Origin: Eubacterium sp. UBA4343
GTDB taxonomy: Bacteria > Bacillota > Clostridia > Lachnospirales > Lachnospiraceae
Direction of reading: 5' to 3'
NCBI GenBank assembly: GCA_002394235.1
Contig: DGTF01000065.1
Location: 8,840 to 63,546 of the forward strand
DNA length: 54,707 nucleotides
The notes beneath the pieces are model-generated. The model did no database searches and was not told the origin of the DNA. It saw only the letters and a list, made by a program, of their open reading frames with translations. A program made the position numbers and the translations under genes. Below, one piece after another: positions 7,571 to 15,439 of the stretch (its first letter is position 1; each line of letters starts with the position of its first letter).

Positions 7571-9025
7571 ATGGGACTTATCAAAGCAGGAATCGGGGCG
7601 CTTGGATCTACATTGGCAGACCAGTGGAAGGAATTTTTCTATTGTGATGCGCTCCCCAATGATGTTCTAATGAGACGCGGGCAGAAACGGATCACCGGGC
7701 GTTCTTCCAATACCAGGGGAAATGACAATGTGATCTCAAGCGGCTCCGGCATCGCCGTGGCGGATGGTCAGTGCATGATCATTGTGGATCAGGGTGAAAT
7801 TGTCGAGGTCTGTGCCGAGCCGGGAGAGTTTACCTATGATACATCCTCGGAGCCCAGTATCTTCAGCGGGAGGTTCGGGGAGAGCCTGAAGGAAAGCTTC
7901 CGCACGCTTGGGAGGCGTTTTACCTACGGCGGCGACACGGGCAGGGATCAGCGTGTCTACTATTTTAATACAAAGGAGATCCTGGACAATAAGTTCGGAA
8001 CGGCAAATCCGATCATTTTTGAAGTCGTGAATAAGCGGATCGGCATGAGCCGAACGGTTCAGCTGCGGTGCAACGGAGTATATACCTATGTGATCTCTGA
8101 TCCGCTGGTTTTTTATAAGCGGCTCTGCGGGAATGTCGCGGACGAATATACCCGTGACCAGATTGACGCGCAGCTCAAGACGGAATTCATTGACGCGCTT
8201 CAGCCGGCCTTCGGAGCGCTCGCCGAGCAGGAGCTCAGGCCTGCACAGATTCCGGCCAAATCCGGAGAATTGAAAGCCGCGATGAACGAGGCATTGCGGC
8301 AGGAATGGATCGACAACCGCGGCATTTCCGTCGGGAAGATTGCACTGAATCCGATTACGCTGACCGAAGCCGATATGAAGAAGATCAACGAGATGGAGGA
8401 TGCGGCTACGGTGGGAACCAATCCGTTTATGATGGCAGGCCGGGTGACAAATGCGACAGCGGATGCCATGGAGACTGCCGCCGGAAATTCTGCCGGGGCC
8501 ATGACCGGTTTCCTTGGTATGGGAATGGCCGGCATCGGAAGTCAGGGCGGATTCGGTGCGGCGCAGAACCTGTACAGCATGGGACAGCAGATGCAGGCAC
8601 AACAGGCGCAGTCTCAGCAGATGCAGTCCGGGCAATCCCGGCAGCCGCAGACCGCAGCGCCTGAACAGAACAGCTGGAAATGCAGCTGCGGAGCAGTGGT
8701 GACCGGGAAGTTCTGTCCGGAGTGCGGCGCGAAGAGACCGGAGTCGGTACCGGCAGGGGCATGGAAGTGCAAATGCGGGGCCACGGCGACCGGAAAGTTC
8801 TGCCCGGAATGCGGCTCACCGAGGCCGTCGGAGGAGGTTGGCTGGACCTGTTCCTGCGGAACGGTAAATAAAGGCAGGTTCTGCTCAAATTGTGGCGCCC
8901 CAAAACCTGCAGGCGCACCGGTGTACCGGTGTGACAAGTGCGGATGGGAGCCGGAGGATCCGGCGCACCCACCGAAGTTTTGCCCGGAATGCGGGGATCC
9001 TTTTGACGACAGCGACCGGAAGTAA
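7571..9025 (+). CDS. SPFH-domain (virion-core-like) protein with four zinc ribbons
   Basis: 484 residues. GGGAGG stands 7 bases before the ATG. Residues 1 to about 300 belong to the SPFH/band 7 family related to B. subtilis YdjI (MGLIKAGIGALGSTLADQWK, then FFYCDALPNDVLMRRG). A flexible segment rich in G, M and Q (about 300-365) follows. The C-terminus carries four successive zinc-binding units: CSCG-CPECG, CKCG-CPECG, CSCG-CSNCG and CDKCG-CPECG. SPFH proteins form oligomeric scaffolds at membranes; in B. subtilis YdjI helps recruit PspA-type proteins under envelope stress. Here it is followed by a small membrane protein, a zinc-ribbon membrane protein and a TPM protein, so the same kind of complex is likely. 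No pspA is in the window. Confidence 0.85.
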   Translation: MGLIKAGIGALGSTLADQWKEFFYCDALPNDVLMRRGQKRITGRSSNTRGNDNVISSGSGIAVADGQCMIIVDQGEIVEVCAEPGEFTYDTSSEPSIFSGRFGESLKESFRTLGRRFTYGGDTGRDQRVYYFNTKEILDNKFGTANPIIFEVVNKRIGMSRTVQLRCNGVYTYVISDPLVFYKRLCGNVADEYTRDQIDAQLKTEFIDALQPAFGALAEQELRPAQIPAKSGELKAAMNEALRQEWIDNRGISVGKIALNPITLTEADMKKINEMEDAATVGTNPFMMAGRVTNATADAMETAAGNSAGAMTGFLGMGMAGIGSQGGFGAAQNLYSMGQQMQAQQAQSQQMQSGQSRQPQTAAPEQNSWKCSCGAVVTGKFCPECGAKRPESVPAGAWKCKCGATATGKFCPECGSPRPSEEVGWTCSCGTVNKGRFCSNCGAPKPAGAPVYRCDKCGWEPEDPAHPPKFCPECGDPFDDSDRK

Positions 9026-9049
9026 ATCTTGATGAGGGGAGGGAAAGCT

Positions 9050-9463
9050 ATGAAGAATCAGGGACAGACATTTTTGAAGGTCACATCGATTTTAATGGTC
9101 ATCGGTGGAATTATCGCCTTGCTCGCAGGAGTATTTGCAATTCTGGGAGTCAGCGCACTGGCGGCACTGATGGGGAGTGCGGAAGGAACCGGACTTCTCT
9201 ATGCCGGCTCCGTTCTTGCAGTGGTCACCTCGGCAGTTGAGATTCTTGCAGGCGCAAAAGGCCTCAAAGCGTGCAGGCTGCCGGAAAAAGCCGGCGAGTG
9301 CGTGATCCTTGGTATTGCGATAGTGGCCCTCAGCATGATTTCTATGGTGGTCAGTGTGAAAGGCGGAGGGGAGTTTAAAATCATTAACCTTGTGGTCAAT
9401 CTTCTGGTACCCGTCTTATATATCCTTGGAGCGGTAAAAACAAAACCGGCTGCAAGGGCGTGA
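9050..9463 (+). CDS. Small integral membrane protein, four helices
   Basis: 137 residues; GAGGGGAGGG stands 7 bases before ATG 9050. Four hydrophobic segments at roughly 8-34, 45-66, 83-103 and 112-131, separated by short loops; a charged C-terminus (KTKPAARA). No family recognised beyond a general 4-TM protein. The 24-base gap to the SPFH gene indicates one operon, and it could be the membrane anchor of the complex. Confidence 0.8.
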   Translation: MKNQGQTFLKVTSILMVIGGIIALLAGVFAILGVSALAALMGSAEGTGLLYAGSVLAVVTSAVEILAGAKGLKACRLPEKAGECVILGIAIVALSMISMVVSVKGGGEFKIINLVVNLLVPVLYILGAVKTKPAARA

Positions 9464-9565
9464 CAGGGAGCATAAAAGGACGTTTATGAACAAGAGGACT
9501 GCTGTTTCGCGGAAGCCCTCTTGCATGGGCGGCAGATATAGAAAGCATGCAGGGAGGAAGCGCAT

Positions 9566-10660
9566 ATGAGTGCTTTACAGGAATATAAATGTCCGTGCTG
9601 CGGAGGCGCAATTGTCTTTGACAGCGGGACGCAGAAAATGAAATGTCCGTTTTGCGATACGGAATTTGAAGTAGAAACCCTAGAAGCCTATGCCGGGGAA
9701 CAGGCCTCCGGCCGGGAAGATGAGATGAACTGGGAAACAGCCGCAGGAGGAGCGTGGCAGGAAGGAGAAGCGGAGGGACTTCGCACTTATGTGTGCCAGT
9801 CGTGCGGCGGTGAGATCGTAGGCGATGAGAATACCGCGGCGGCATCCTGTCCGTTCTGCGGGAATCCGGTGGTTATGACGGGGCAGTTTTCCGGCGCGCT
9901 GAAGCCGGATTATATCATTCCGTTCAAGATGGACAAGAAGGCTGCGAAGGAAGCGCTTCAAAAGCATTACGGTGGAAAGCGGCTTCTTCCCAAGGTGTTC
10001 AAGGATCAGAATCACATTGATGAGATCAAGGGCATATACGTGCCGTTCTGGCTTTTTGACGCGGAGGCGGAGGCGAACATCCGATATAAGGCGACCAGCG
10101 TCCGGACCTGGAGCGACAGCAACTATCAATACAAGGAGACCAGCTACTATTTGGTCACCCGGGGCGGGGAGATTGGCTTTGAGAGGGTTCCTGTGGACGG
10201 CTCTTCCAAAATGCCGGACGATCTGATGGAGTCGATTGAGCCGTTCCTGTTTTCCGATGCGGTAGATTTCAAAACAGCTTATCTGGCGGGATATCTGGCA
10301 GATAAATATGATGTAGATGAAGAACAGAGCATAGAACGGGCCAATGCCAGGATCAAACAGAGCACGGAGAAAGCCTTTGCGGATACGGTCAGGAACTATA
10401 CGAGTGTGGTTCCGGAAGCAGGCAGCGTAAAGCTTCGGGGCGGAAAGGCAGCCTATGCGCTCTATCCGGTGTGGATGCTCAACACCACCTGGAATGGAAA
10501 AAACTACACCTTCGCGATGAACGGTCAGACCGGAAAACTGGTGGGTGATCTCCCGGTAGATAAAGGCGCAGCCCGTAAATGGACATTAGGGCTGACAGCT
10601 CTGTGCAGTGCCGCGGCCTACGGGATTATCTGGCTTCTGCATCTGGCGAGAATTTTATAG
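9566..10660 (+). CDS. Zinc-ribbon membrane-anchored protein, YdjG-like
   Basis: 364 residues. Two N-terminal TFIIB-type zinc ribbons: CPCCGG…CPFCD (about 9-30) and CQSCGG…CPFCGN (about 75-100). A beta-rich middle (PFKMDKKAAKEALQKHY, YVPFWLFDAEAEANI) and one C-terminal membrane helix (about 340-361, GLTALCSAAAYGIIWLLHLA) follow. This order matches B. subtilis YdjG, a partner of YdjH (TPM) and YdjI (SPFH). AGGGAGGAAG precedes the ATG. The two genes on either side are the corresponding partners. Confidence 0.8.
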   Translation: MSALQEYKCPCCGGAIVFDSGTQKMKCPFCDTEFEVETLEAYAGEQASGREDEMNWETAAGGAWQEGEAEGLRTYVCQSCGGEIVGDENTAAASCPFCGNPVVMTGQFSGALKPDYIIPFKMDKKAAKEALQKHYGGKRLLPKVFKDQNHIDEIKGIYVPFWLFDAEAEANIRYKATSVRTWSDSNYQYKETSYYLVTRGGEIGFERVPVDGSSKMPDDLMESIEPFLFSDAVDFKTAYLAGYLADKYDVDEEQSIERANARIKQSTEKAFADTVRNYTSVVPEAGSVKLRGGKAAYALYPVWMLNTTWNGKNYTFAMNGQTGKLVGDLPVDKGAARKWTLGLTALCSAAAYGIIWLLHLARIL

Positions 10661-10673
10661 GGAGGGCAGACTG

Positions 10674-11498
10674 ATGAAAAAGCGTATTTTTTCGATTTTT
10701 CTTCTGCTCGCACTTTGTCTTGGCATGGCAGTGCCGGCTTTTGCAGCGGACAGTGGAGAAGAAACAGGCGGATTCGCAGACGCATATCACCGTCTGCAGG
10801 ATCAGGCCGCTGTTATAACAGAAGAAGAGGACAGCGAGATTCAGCAGCTTCTTGATCAAGACAGCACAGAGCTGAAATTTGATCTGTGCATTGTGATTGT
10901 AGAGAGTCTGGAGGGCCGGACCGCCAGAGATTATGCGGATGACTGGTATAATTCCTGCCAGTACGGCTATGGAAGCGATAAGGATGGAGCTCTGCTTCTG
11001 ATCAGCACAGAGGACAGGGACTGGGCAGTTTCCACGCACGGATATGGAATTACGGCTTTTACAGACGAGGGCATTCAATATCTCGGAGAGCAGATGAAAG
11101 GAGATCTGTCTGCCGGGAACTATACGGAAGCCTTTCGTACGTTTGCCCGTCTGGGCAGTTCGTATGTGACGCAGGCAAGAGAGGGCAATCCGTTCGATAA
11201 GTCTGATATTCCCCGGAAGCCGTTGTCTGCGGTCTGGTTTTTGGTCTCCGTGGCAATCGGCTTTGTGACAGCTCTGCTTATCGTAGGCTCCATGAAACAG
11301 CAGCTGAAGACGGTCCGTGCCCAGGCTGCAGCGGGCAGCTATGTGAGGGAAGGAAGTATGATCGTGACGGAAAGCAAAGATCTGTTCCTGTATCACAAGA
11401 TTGAACGCACGGAAAAAGAAAAAAATAATGGTTCTGAAAGCAGCACACACACATCGTCTTCCGGGACAGTACACGGGGGAGGCGGTGGAAAATTCTAG
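10674..11498 (+). CDS. TPM-domain membrane protein, YdjH-like
   Basis: 274 residues. Signal peptide or anchor at 1-24 (FSIFLLLALCLGMAVPAFA), then an extracytoplasmic TPM (TLP18.3/Psb32/MOLO-1) domain, about 30-180, with VITEEEDSEIQQLLDQ and DGALLLISTEDRDWAV. A second membrane helix (about 190-210, AVWFLVSVAIGFVTALLIV) leads to a cytosolic tail ending in serine/threonine and glycine (HGGGGGKF), a pattern common in this family. GGGAGGG lies before ATG 10674, only 13 bases after the zinc-ribbon gene. TPM proteins are thought to act in membrane protein maintenance and envelope stress. Confidence 0.85.
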   Translation: MKKRIFSIFLLLALCLGMAVPAFAADSGEETGGFADAYHRLQDQAAVITEEEDSEIQQLLDQDSTELKFDLCIVIVESLEGRTARDYADDWYNSCQYGYGSDKDGALLLISTEDRDWAVSTHGYGITAFTDEGIQYLGEQMKGDLSAGNYTEAFRTFARLGSSYVTQAREGNPFDKSDIPRKPLSAVWFLVSVAIGFVTALLIVGSMKQQLKTVRAQAAAGSYVREGSMIVTESKDLFLYHKIERTEKEKNNGSESSTHTSSSGTVHGGGGGKF

Positions 11499-11582
11499 GA
11501 GGAAACGAAAGGCAAGACGATCCTGTCGGCGTTTTTAGAAGAGCTTATACAGCACACCTTAAGAAATCTTAATGTTTTATAG

Positions 11583-11624
11583 AGGGCGTGTGAAAAAACT
11601 TTTCGTTTTTTCACACGCCCTTTT
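11583..11624 (+). terminator. Strong intrinsic terminator
   Basis: AGGGCGTGTGAAAAAAC (11583-11599) pairs perfectly over 17 bp with its complement at 11605-11621 around a TTTTC loop, and TTTT follows. It closes the SPFH/TPM operon. Confidence 0.92.
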
Positions 11625-11631
11625 ATAGTGT

Positions 11632-12282
11632 ATGCATACAATTTTGGAAAAATTTGAGGAAACCGTGAATGCGTTTCCGGATCAGATCGCGGTAGAAGAT
11701 GCCGACAGGCATTACAGCTGGAAGAAGCTGCGGGATGCGGCGCAGAGGGCCGGAACAGTTCTTTCGTCAATCGGATGCCAGCGAAAACCGGTGGTCCTGA
11801 TGATGGAAAAATCCTGTGAAGCGCTTGCGCTTCTGTACGGTGTGCTGTACAGCGGCGGGTTTTATGTTTTTGTAGATACGGCGCAGCCGGATGAACGGAT
11901 CCGGAGAGAAACAGGAAATGCGGCGAAGCTCTGCTTTGCCATGAAATGCAATCCGTTTCTGATGCCGCTTGCGGTATCGGAGGTCGACCGGATCGAGGTG
12001 TGCTCGTATGGGGTGTACTGCATTTGCCGAAAGGATGGTATCGATCCAGGAAAGCTTCTGATTTCCGGTGTTCTGAAGAAGCCGGCGGAACTGAAACGCA
12101 TTGTGGAAGAATGTGGGAGCAAGGCAGGATATACGGTGGAGTCGATGGGGCAGTTTGCGATGTTAGACGACCTTGCCAGGAAACGCCGGGAGAAGCTCAG
12201 GGGTTATATCCGGCTTACGAGCGGCAATCAGTTCGGACTGGACAGGGAGAGCGCGAACACAGTTTTAAGCTGGCAGGAATGA
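11632..12282 (+). pseudogene. Chimeric remnant: adenylation domain joined to PLP decarboxylase
   Basis: The 216 codons are two different proteins fused by a deletion. Codons 1 to about 85 are the N-terminus of an AMP-forming adenylation enzyme of the DltA type (FPDQIAVEDADRHYSWKKL, ALLYGVLYSGGFYVFVDTAQ). From about codon 90 the sequence is the barrel of a fold-type III PLP enzyme: AKLCFAMKCNPF with the PLP lysine, EVCSYGVYCIC, LISGVLKKPAELKRIVEE, YIRLTSGNQFGLDRES. The frame then runs into a stop because a base is missing near 12262-12266. No ribosome binding site precedes the ATG, which sits 7 bases behind a terminator and inside the palindrome TGTATGCATACA (11629-11640). Confidence 0.8.
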
Positions 12283-12446
12283 CTCCATATCTGGAAATTG
12301 CAGGTATCCATTATTATTCCGGCTCGCAGAAGAGAAGCCTTCCGGTGCGCTGGGCTGCCTTTTATGCCCTGATTTTTGCGGTGCTGATATTTGGCGCCTA
12401 CGGATCTGGATACCGGCAGGTGGATCTGATCTATGCGGGATTCTAA
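12279..12446 (+). pseudogene. Remnant: PLP decarboxylase fragment joined to MBOAT C-terminus
   Basis: In the frame one base behind the preceding piece, LAGMTPYLEIAGIHYYSGSQ continues the PLP decarboxylase. After SQKR the sequence changes to SLPVRWAAFYALIFAVLIFG and ends VDLIYAGF, which is the last membrane helix and the characteristic tail of MBOAT acyltransferases of the DltB/AlgI type (usually FIYFQF). So a second deletion removed the rest of the PLP gene, any carrier-protein gene and almost all of the MBOAT gene. Confidence 0.75.
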
Positions 12447-12460
12447 GGCGGAGACAAAAA

Positions 12461-13155
12461 ATGGACATTAAAAAATATCAATCAAGGAAAAAGCAGGGTT
12501 TGTGATCGGACTGCTTCTGCTCCTGGCTCTTGGATCGTTTCTGCTGAATTCGTATGCCATGAACGTGCTGGGAATGAGCTCGCTAAAGCGGCATGCGGCA
12601 GTTGTCAAACTTCAGGAAGAGAAGGCTGACACAATCGATGTTCTGGTCATCGGAGACAGTGAGAGCTATACTTCAATTTCACCCCTTCAGATCTGGAGGA
12701 ATACCGGCTGCACGGTCTTCGTGGGTGGTCAGTCCGGTCAGACAATGAATGAGACGCTTACCATGCTGGAGACCGGATTGCATAACCAGAAGCCCAAGGT
12801 GGTGCTGATGGAGACGAATGTGCTTTTCCGGTCGGGCAAGGATCTGGATCAGCTTCAGGATTTGGTAGCGGCCAGGACCGCTTCTGTTCTTCCGATTTTT
12901 CAATATCACAATCTGTGGAAAAATGTTATCATAAAGCCGAGGATAGAGCCTGTTCACATGAACAACAAGGGGTTTGAAATCAGAACCGCGATCCGACCGT
13001 ATCAGGGGACCGCCGACTACATGCAGGGGGATGCGAAAGAAACGTCCATCTTCTGGCTGAATGGGAGAGTATTTGACAGAATCGCGGAGCTGTGCAGGGA
13101 AAATGGAATCCGTCTGGTGCTGTACAGCGCAGATTGTGGAGCTTCACGGAGGTAG
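12461..13155 (+). pseudogene. DltD/SGNH-like membrane protein remnant, frameshifted and truncated
   Basis: ATG 12461 opens MDIKKYQS, then a stop; one base further the frame IKEKAGFVIGLLLLLALGSF continues from 12481, so one base is missing near 12479. After the membrane anchor, VLVIGDSESYTSISPLQIW carries the GDS nucleophile block of SGNH/DltD-like proteins, followed by VVLMETNVLF. About 215 codons later, after RLVLYSA near 13127, the similarity stops and the frame closes. A full protein would have around 350-400 residues including the D-x-x-H block, which is missing. Confidence 0.75.
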
Positions 13156-13228
13156 CATTTCTCTGACAGACCGGCCGGAATGCGTATATGAAATTTTACT
13201 TCCGGTGAATGAGAATGGGCGGACATGA
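13130..13228 (+). pseudogene. Histidine kinase C-terminal scrap
   Basis: In a third frame, starting where the SGNH similarity ends, QIVELHGGSISLTDRPE followed by VYEILLP matches the last 30 residues of sensor kinase ATPase domains (IVE-HGG-I…LP). The frame ends at TGA 13226. It marks the right edge of the deletion that truncated the SGNH gene. The 150 bases behind it up to the CapA gene contain an unrecognised 55-codon open frame (13209-13376) without a ribosome binding site. Confidence 0.6.
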
Positions 13229-13405
13229 TATCAGCAATGGCAAAAGCTGGATTGAGCGTCTAAATGCCAATAGCATCAGCTTCTGCTGTTCTTTGCGCAA
13301 CAAGGAGGAGGAAGCCCCTTCTTCGGAGGGAACGTACAAGATGTCTGCATCGGGCTTAGAGAAAACCATGGCTTGAGAGAAATGAGTAAAAAGGGAGAAA
13401 AACGG

Positions 13406-15007
13406 GTGGAAAATAAGGAAAACCATCATAGAATGAGAGATTCCGCAGATTCTGCGAACGGGAAGAAGCAGGTCAGACGGCTCACCGCCTCTGAACAGGT
13501 GGATCTTGAGGAAGAGATCCGTGAAATAGAGCAGGATGAGCAGGAAGGACTGGAGGAGCTGCAGAGGAGACGAAAACAGAGAGAGCGGCGCCGCCGCGAG
13601 GAGGAAGAGAGGCGCATCAGGTTCCGGAAAAAAACCGTCCGGATTGTTGCCGGTGTAGCTGTGGCTGTCGCTATGATCGGAATCGTGAGCGGAGTCCGAA
13701 TATCTGCAAGGAGGTCCTCGTCGAATTACGGAAAAGATTCGTCGGCTGGTGTTACAGATACTTCAAGCACCGGACAGGAAAAAGTGACTGCAGGGTCCGA
13801 GTCAGTGAACTCAGGATCCGGAGGGAGAGCATATGACAGAAAAGACAGCATGGAGGTCCGTTTTTCTGCTGTGGGTGATAACCTGATATCGGAGCGGATG
13901 CTCACACAGGCTGAGGAACGAGGCAGCGGAGGCTCGTATGATTTCAGCTATTTGTATGACGGCGTTTCCTCTTTTATTCAGGAGCACGAGGTAAACTGGA
14001 TCGATGTGGAAACAGATATCAACAATGAAATCACGCCGTCGGGTTATCCGGAATTTTCAACACCGGGCCAGGACGGGATTGATTTGTACAAAGCCGGTTT
14101 CAATATCTTCAGTCTCGCGAACAACCATATTTATGATCTTGGAACGGAAGGAATCAATGCGGCCGTGAAGTTCTGGCAGAACGACATGCCTTCGGGCGCG
14201 AAGTTCCTGACAACCGGTCTCTGGGAAAAAGACACGGACGGCAGCACGAGTTATACTGCGGGCTACAGCGATGCGGGGCTCAGCCCTCAGTTTGAAGTGA
14301 AGTACGATGATATTCCGATATACACCTGTTCAAATGGTAAGACCATAGCGTTTCTGACGTATACACAGATGACGAATGAGCTGGATGGAAGAGGAATATA
14401 TGATGCGCCGTCAGATACGGACCAGAGGGTGATCTATCTGTATGAGACCTCGCTTATTGAAGCACAGATTGAGAAGGCGGATGAAAAAGCGGACGCTGTG
14501 GTTGTTGCGTGTCACTGGGGCGATGAGGACAGTCATGAGGTGACGGATTTTCAAAAGGAAATGGCTCAGAACCTTGCAGACTGGGGCGCCGACCTGATTA
14601 TCGGTGATCATGCGCATGTCGTGCAGCCGGCCGTAATGCTGACAGCTTCCGACGGGCGTAAGGTTTTCTGCGCATACTGTCTGGGAAATTTTGTATCAAC
14701 GCAGGAACAGCCTGACGAGCTGATCGGGACGGCGCTTGACTGTACGTTTCGTTTTCGCAAAGATGGCGCAAATGCATCAGAACCGGAGGTTACCGTCATT
14801 GATCCGGGTCTGGTGCCGATTATTACGGACTACGGGGAGAACGGAGCGGACGCGCATGTGGTTCTCCTGAAGGATTACACCGACGAACAGGCGAAAGCAA
14901 GCGGGATAAATGGTTACATCACGGATGGAACAGTATTTGATCTGGCTTACATAAAGCGTGTTCTGACAGACTCCATTGACAGCCGTTATCTTGATTTTTC
15001 AGACTGA
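13406..15007 (+). CDS. CapA/PgsA-family metallophosphatase-like protein
   Basis: 533 residues from GTG 13406, chosen because GGGAG stands 8 bases upstream; ATG 13382 in the same frame is the alternative. The N-terminus is a highly charged cytosolic helix (about 30-75, many E and R), then one membrane helix (about 78-97, IVAGVAVAVAMIGIVSG), a Ser/Gly/Thr linker, and from about residue 150 an extracellular CapA (PGA_cap) domain: VRFSAVGDNLI, SLANNHIYDLGTEG, VVVACHWGDED, IIGDHAHVVQP and CLGNFVS. These are the metal-binding D, N and H blocks of the calcineurin-like fold. CapA proteins act in poly-gamma-glutamate or capsule formation, but many clostridial members stand alone with unknown substrate. 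Confidence 0.88.
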   Translation: MENKENHHRMRDSADSANGKKQVRRLTASEQVDLEEEIREIEQDEQEGLEELQRRRKQRERRRREEEERRIRFRKKTVRIVAGVAVAVAMIGIVSGVRISARRSSSNYGKDSSAGVTDTSSTGQEKVTAGSESVNSGSGGRAYDRKDSMEVRFSAVGDNLISERMLTQAEERGSGGSYDFSYLYDGVSSFIQEHEVNWIDVETDINNEITPSGYPEFSTPGQDGIDLYKAGFNIFSLANNHIYDLGTEGINAAVKFWQNDMPSGAKFLTTGLWEKDTDGSTSYTAGYSDAGLSPQFEVKYDDIPIYTCSNGKTIAFLTYTQMTNELDGRGIYDAPSDTDQRVIYLYETSLIEAQIEKADEKADAVVVACHWGDEDSHEVTDFQKEMAQNLADWGADLIIGDHAHVVQPAVMLTASDGRKVFCAYCLGNFVSTQEQPDELIGTALDCTFRFRKDGANASEPEVTVIDPGLVPIITDYGENGADAHVVLLKDYTDEQAKASGINGYITDGTVFDLAYIKRVLTDSIDSRYLDFSD

Positions 15008-15175
15008 TGGGAATGATTGGAGAAGACAGGTTGCGGTATGGTCTGGCGAATGCGTCCTTGTCAGATTGCGTGTAGGAGTCTGGAGGCGATAAGGCGGCTG
15101 CAGGGTGGACAGAGTGCTGCAGCTGCCTTCTGAAACATAGGGAAAGCTCCTGGAGGAGGGGGATACATCTGAGCC

Positions 15176-15196
15176 TGCGTGTAAATATTACACGCA
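15176..15196. promoter_or_regulatory. 21-base palindrome, operator candidate
   Basis: TGCGTGTAA-ATA-TTACACGCA: two perfect 9-base arms around ATA. No T run follows, so it is not a terminator. It lies 172 bases before the promoter of the radical SAM gene and may bind a dimeric repressor or be a leftover operator. Confidence 0.45.
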
Positions 15197-15311
15197 AATA
15201 TTGACCAGTTCTGACAACGTGACTCGTCTTAAAAGACAAGCCTGTTAATGAATCTGTACAACAAATGGCGCCGGTACGGCTGAAAATGACCATTTGACGT
15301 TTTCGGCTAGT

Positions 15312-15328
15312 TGTCCACTAATTGGACA
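15312..15328. promoter_or_regulatory. Inverted repeat upstream of the -35 box, operator candidate
   Basis: TGTCCA (15312-15317) and TGGACA (15323-15328) separated by 5 bases, centred about 48 bases before the -35 box. The position would suit an activator or a looping repressor. Confidence 0.4.
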
Positions 15329-15367
15329 GGTGTCTCATTTTGTCCCACCGATTTGAGGGAATTGTTC

Positions 15368-15396
15368 TCGACATTTTTTTAGCGAAATTTTATAAT
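15368..15396 (+). promoter_or_regulatory. Sigma-A promoter of the radical SAM gene
   Basis: TCGACA (15368-15373), 17 bases, TATAAT (15391-15396). The start should be near 15403, leaving a leader of about 37 bases with AGGAGG. Confidence 0.82.
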
Positions 15397-15439
15397 TGTT
15401 GCAGTGTCAGATAAATGTTTCATCAGGAGGTTAATGAAG

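Larger units (their letters stand above)
15008..15439 (+). other. Regulatory spacer before the radical SAM gene
   Basis: About 430 bases with no gene. It holds a perfect 21-base palindrome (15176-15196), an inverted repeat TGTCCA-n5-TGGACA (15312-15328), a clear promoter (15368-15396) and the ribosome binding site. No terminator for the capA gene was seen. Confidence 0.6.

Noticed and set aside
12461..12505. Leader peptide MDIKKYQSRKKQGL before the SGNH gene
   Set aside because: It is better explained as the first codons of the SGNH gene itself, cut off by a one-base deletion.
13209..13376. 55-codon small gene between the fossil region and the capA gene
   Set aside because: No binding site and no recognisable family; it lies in deletion debris.
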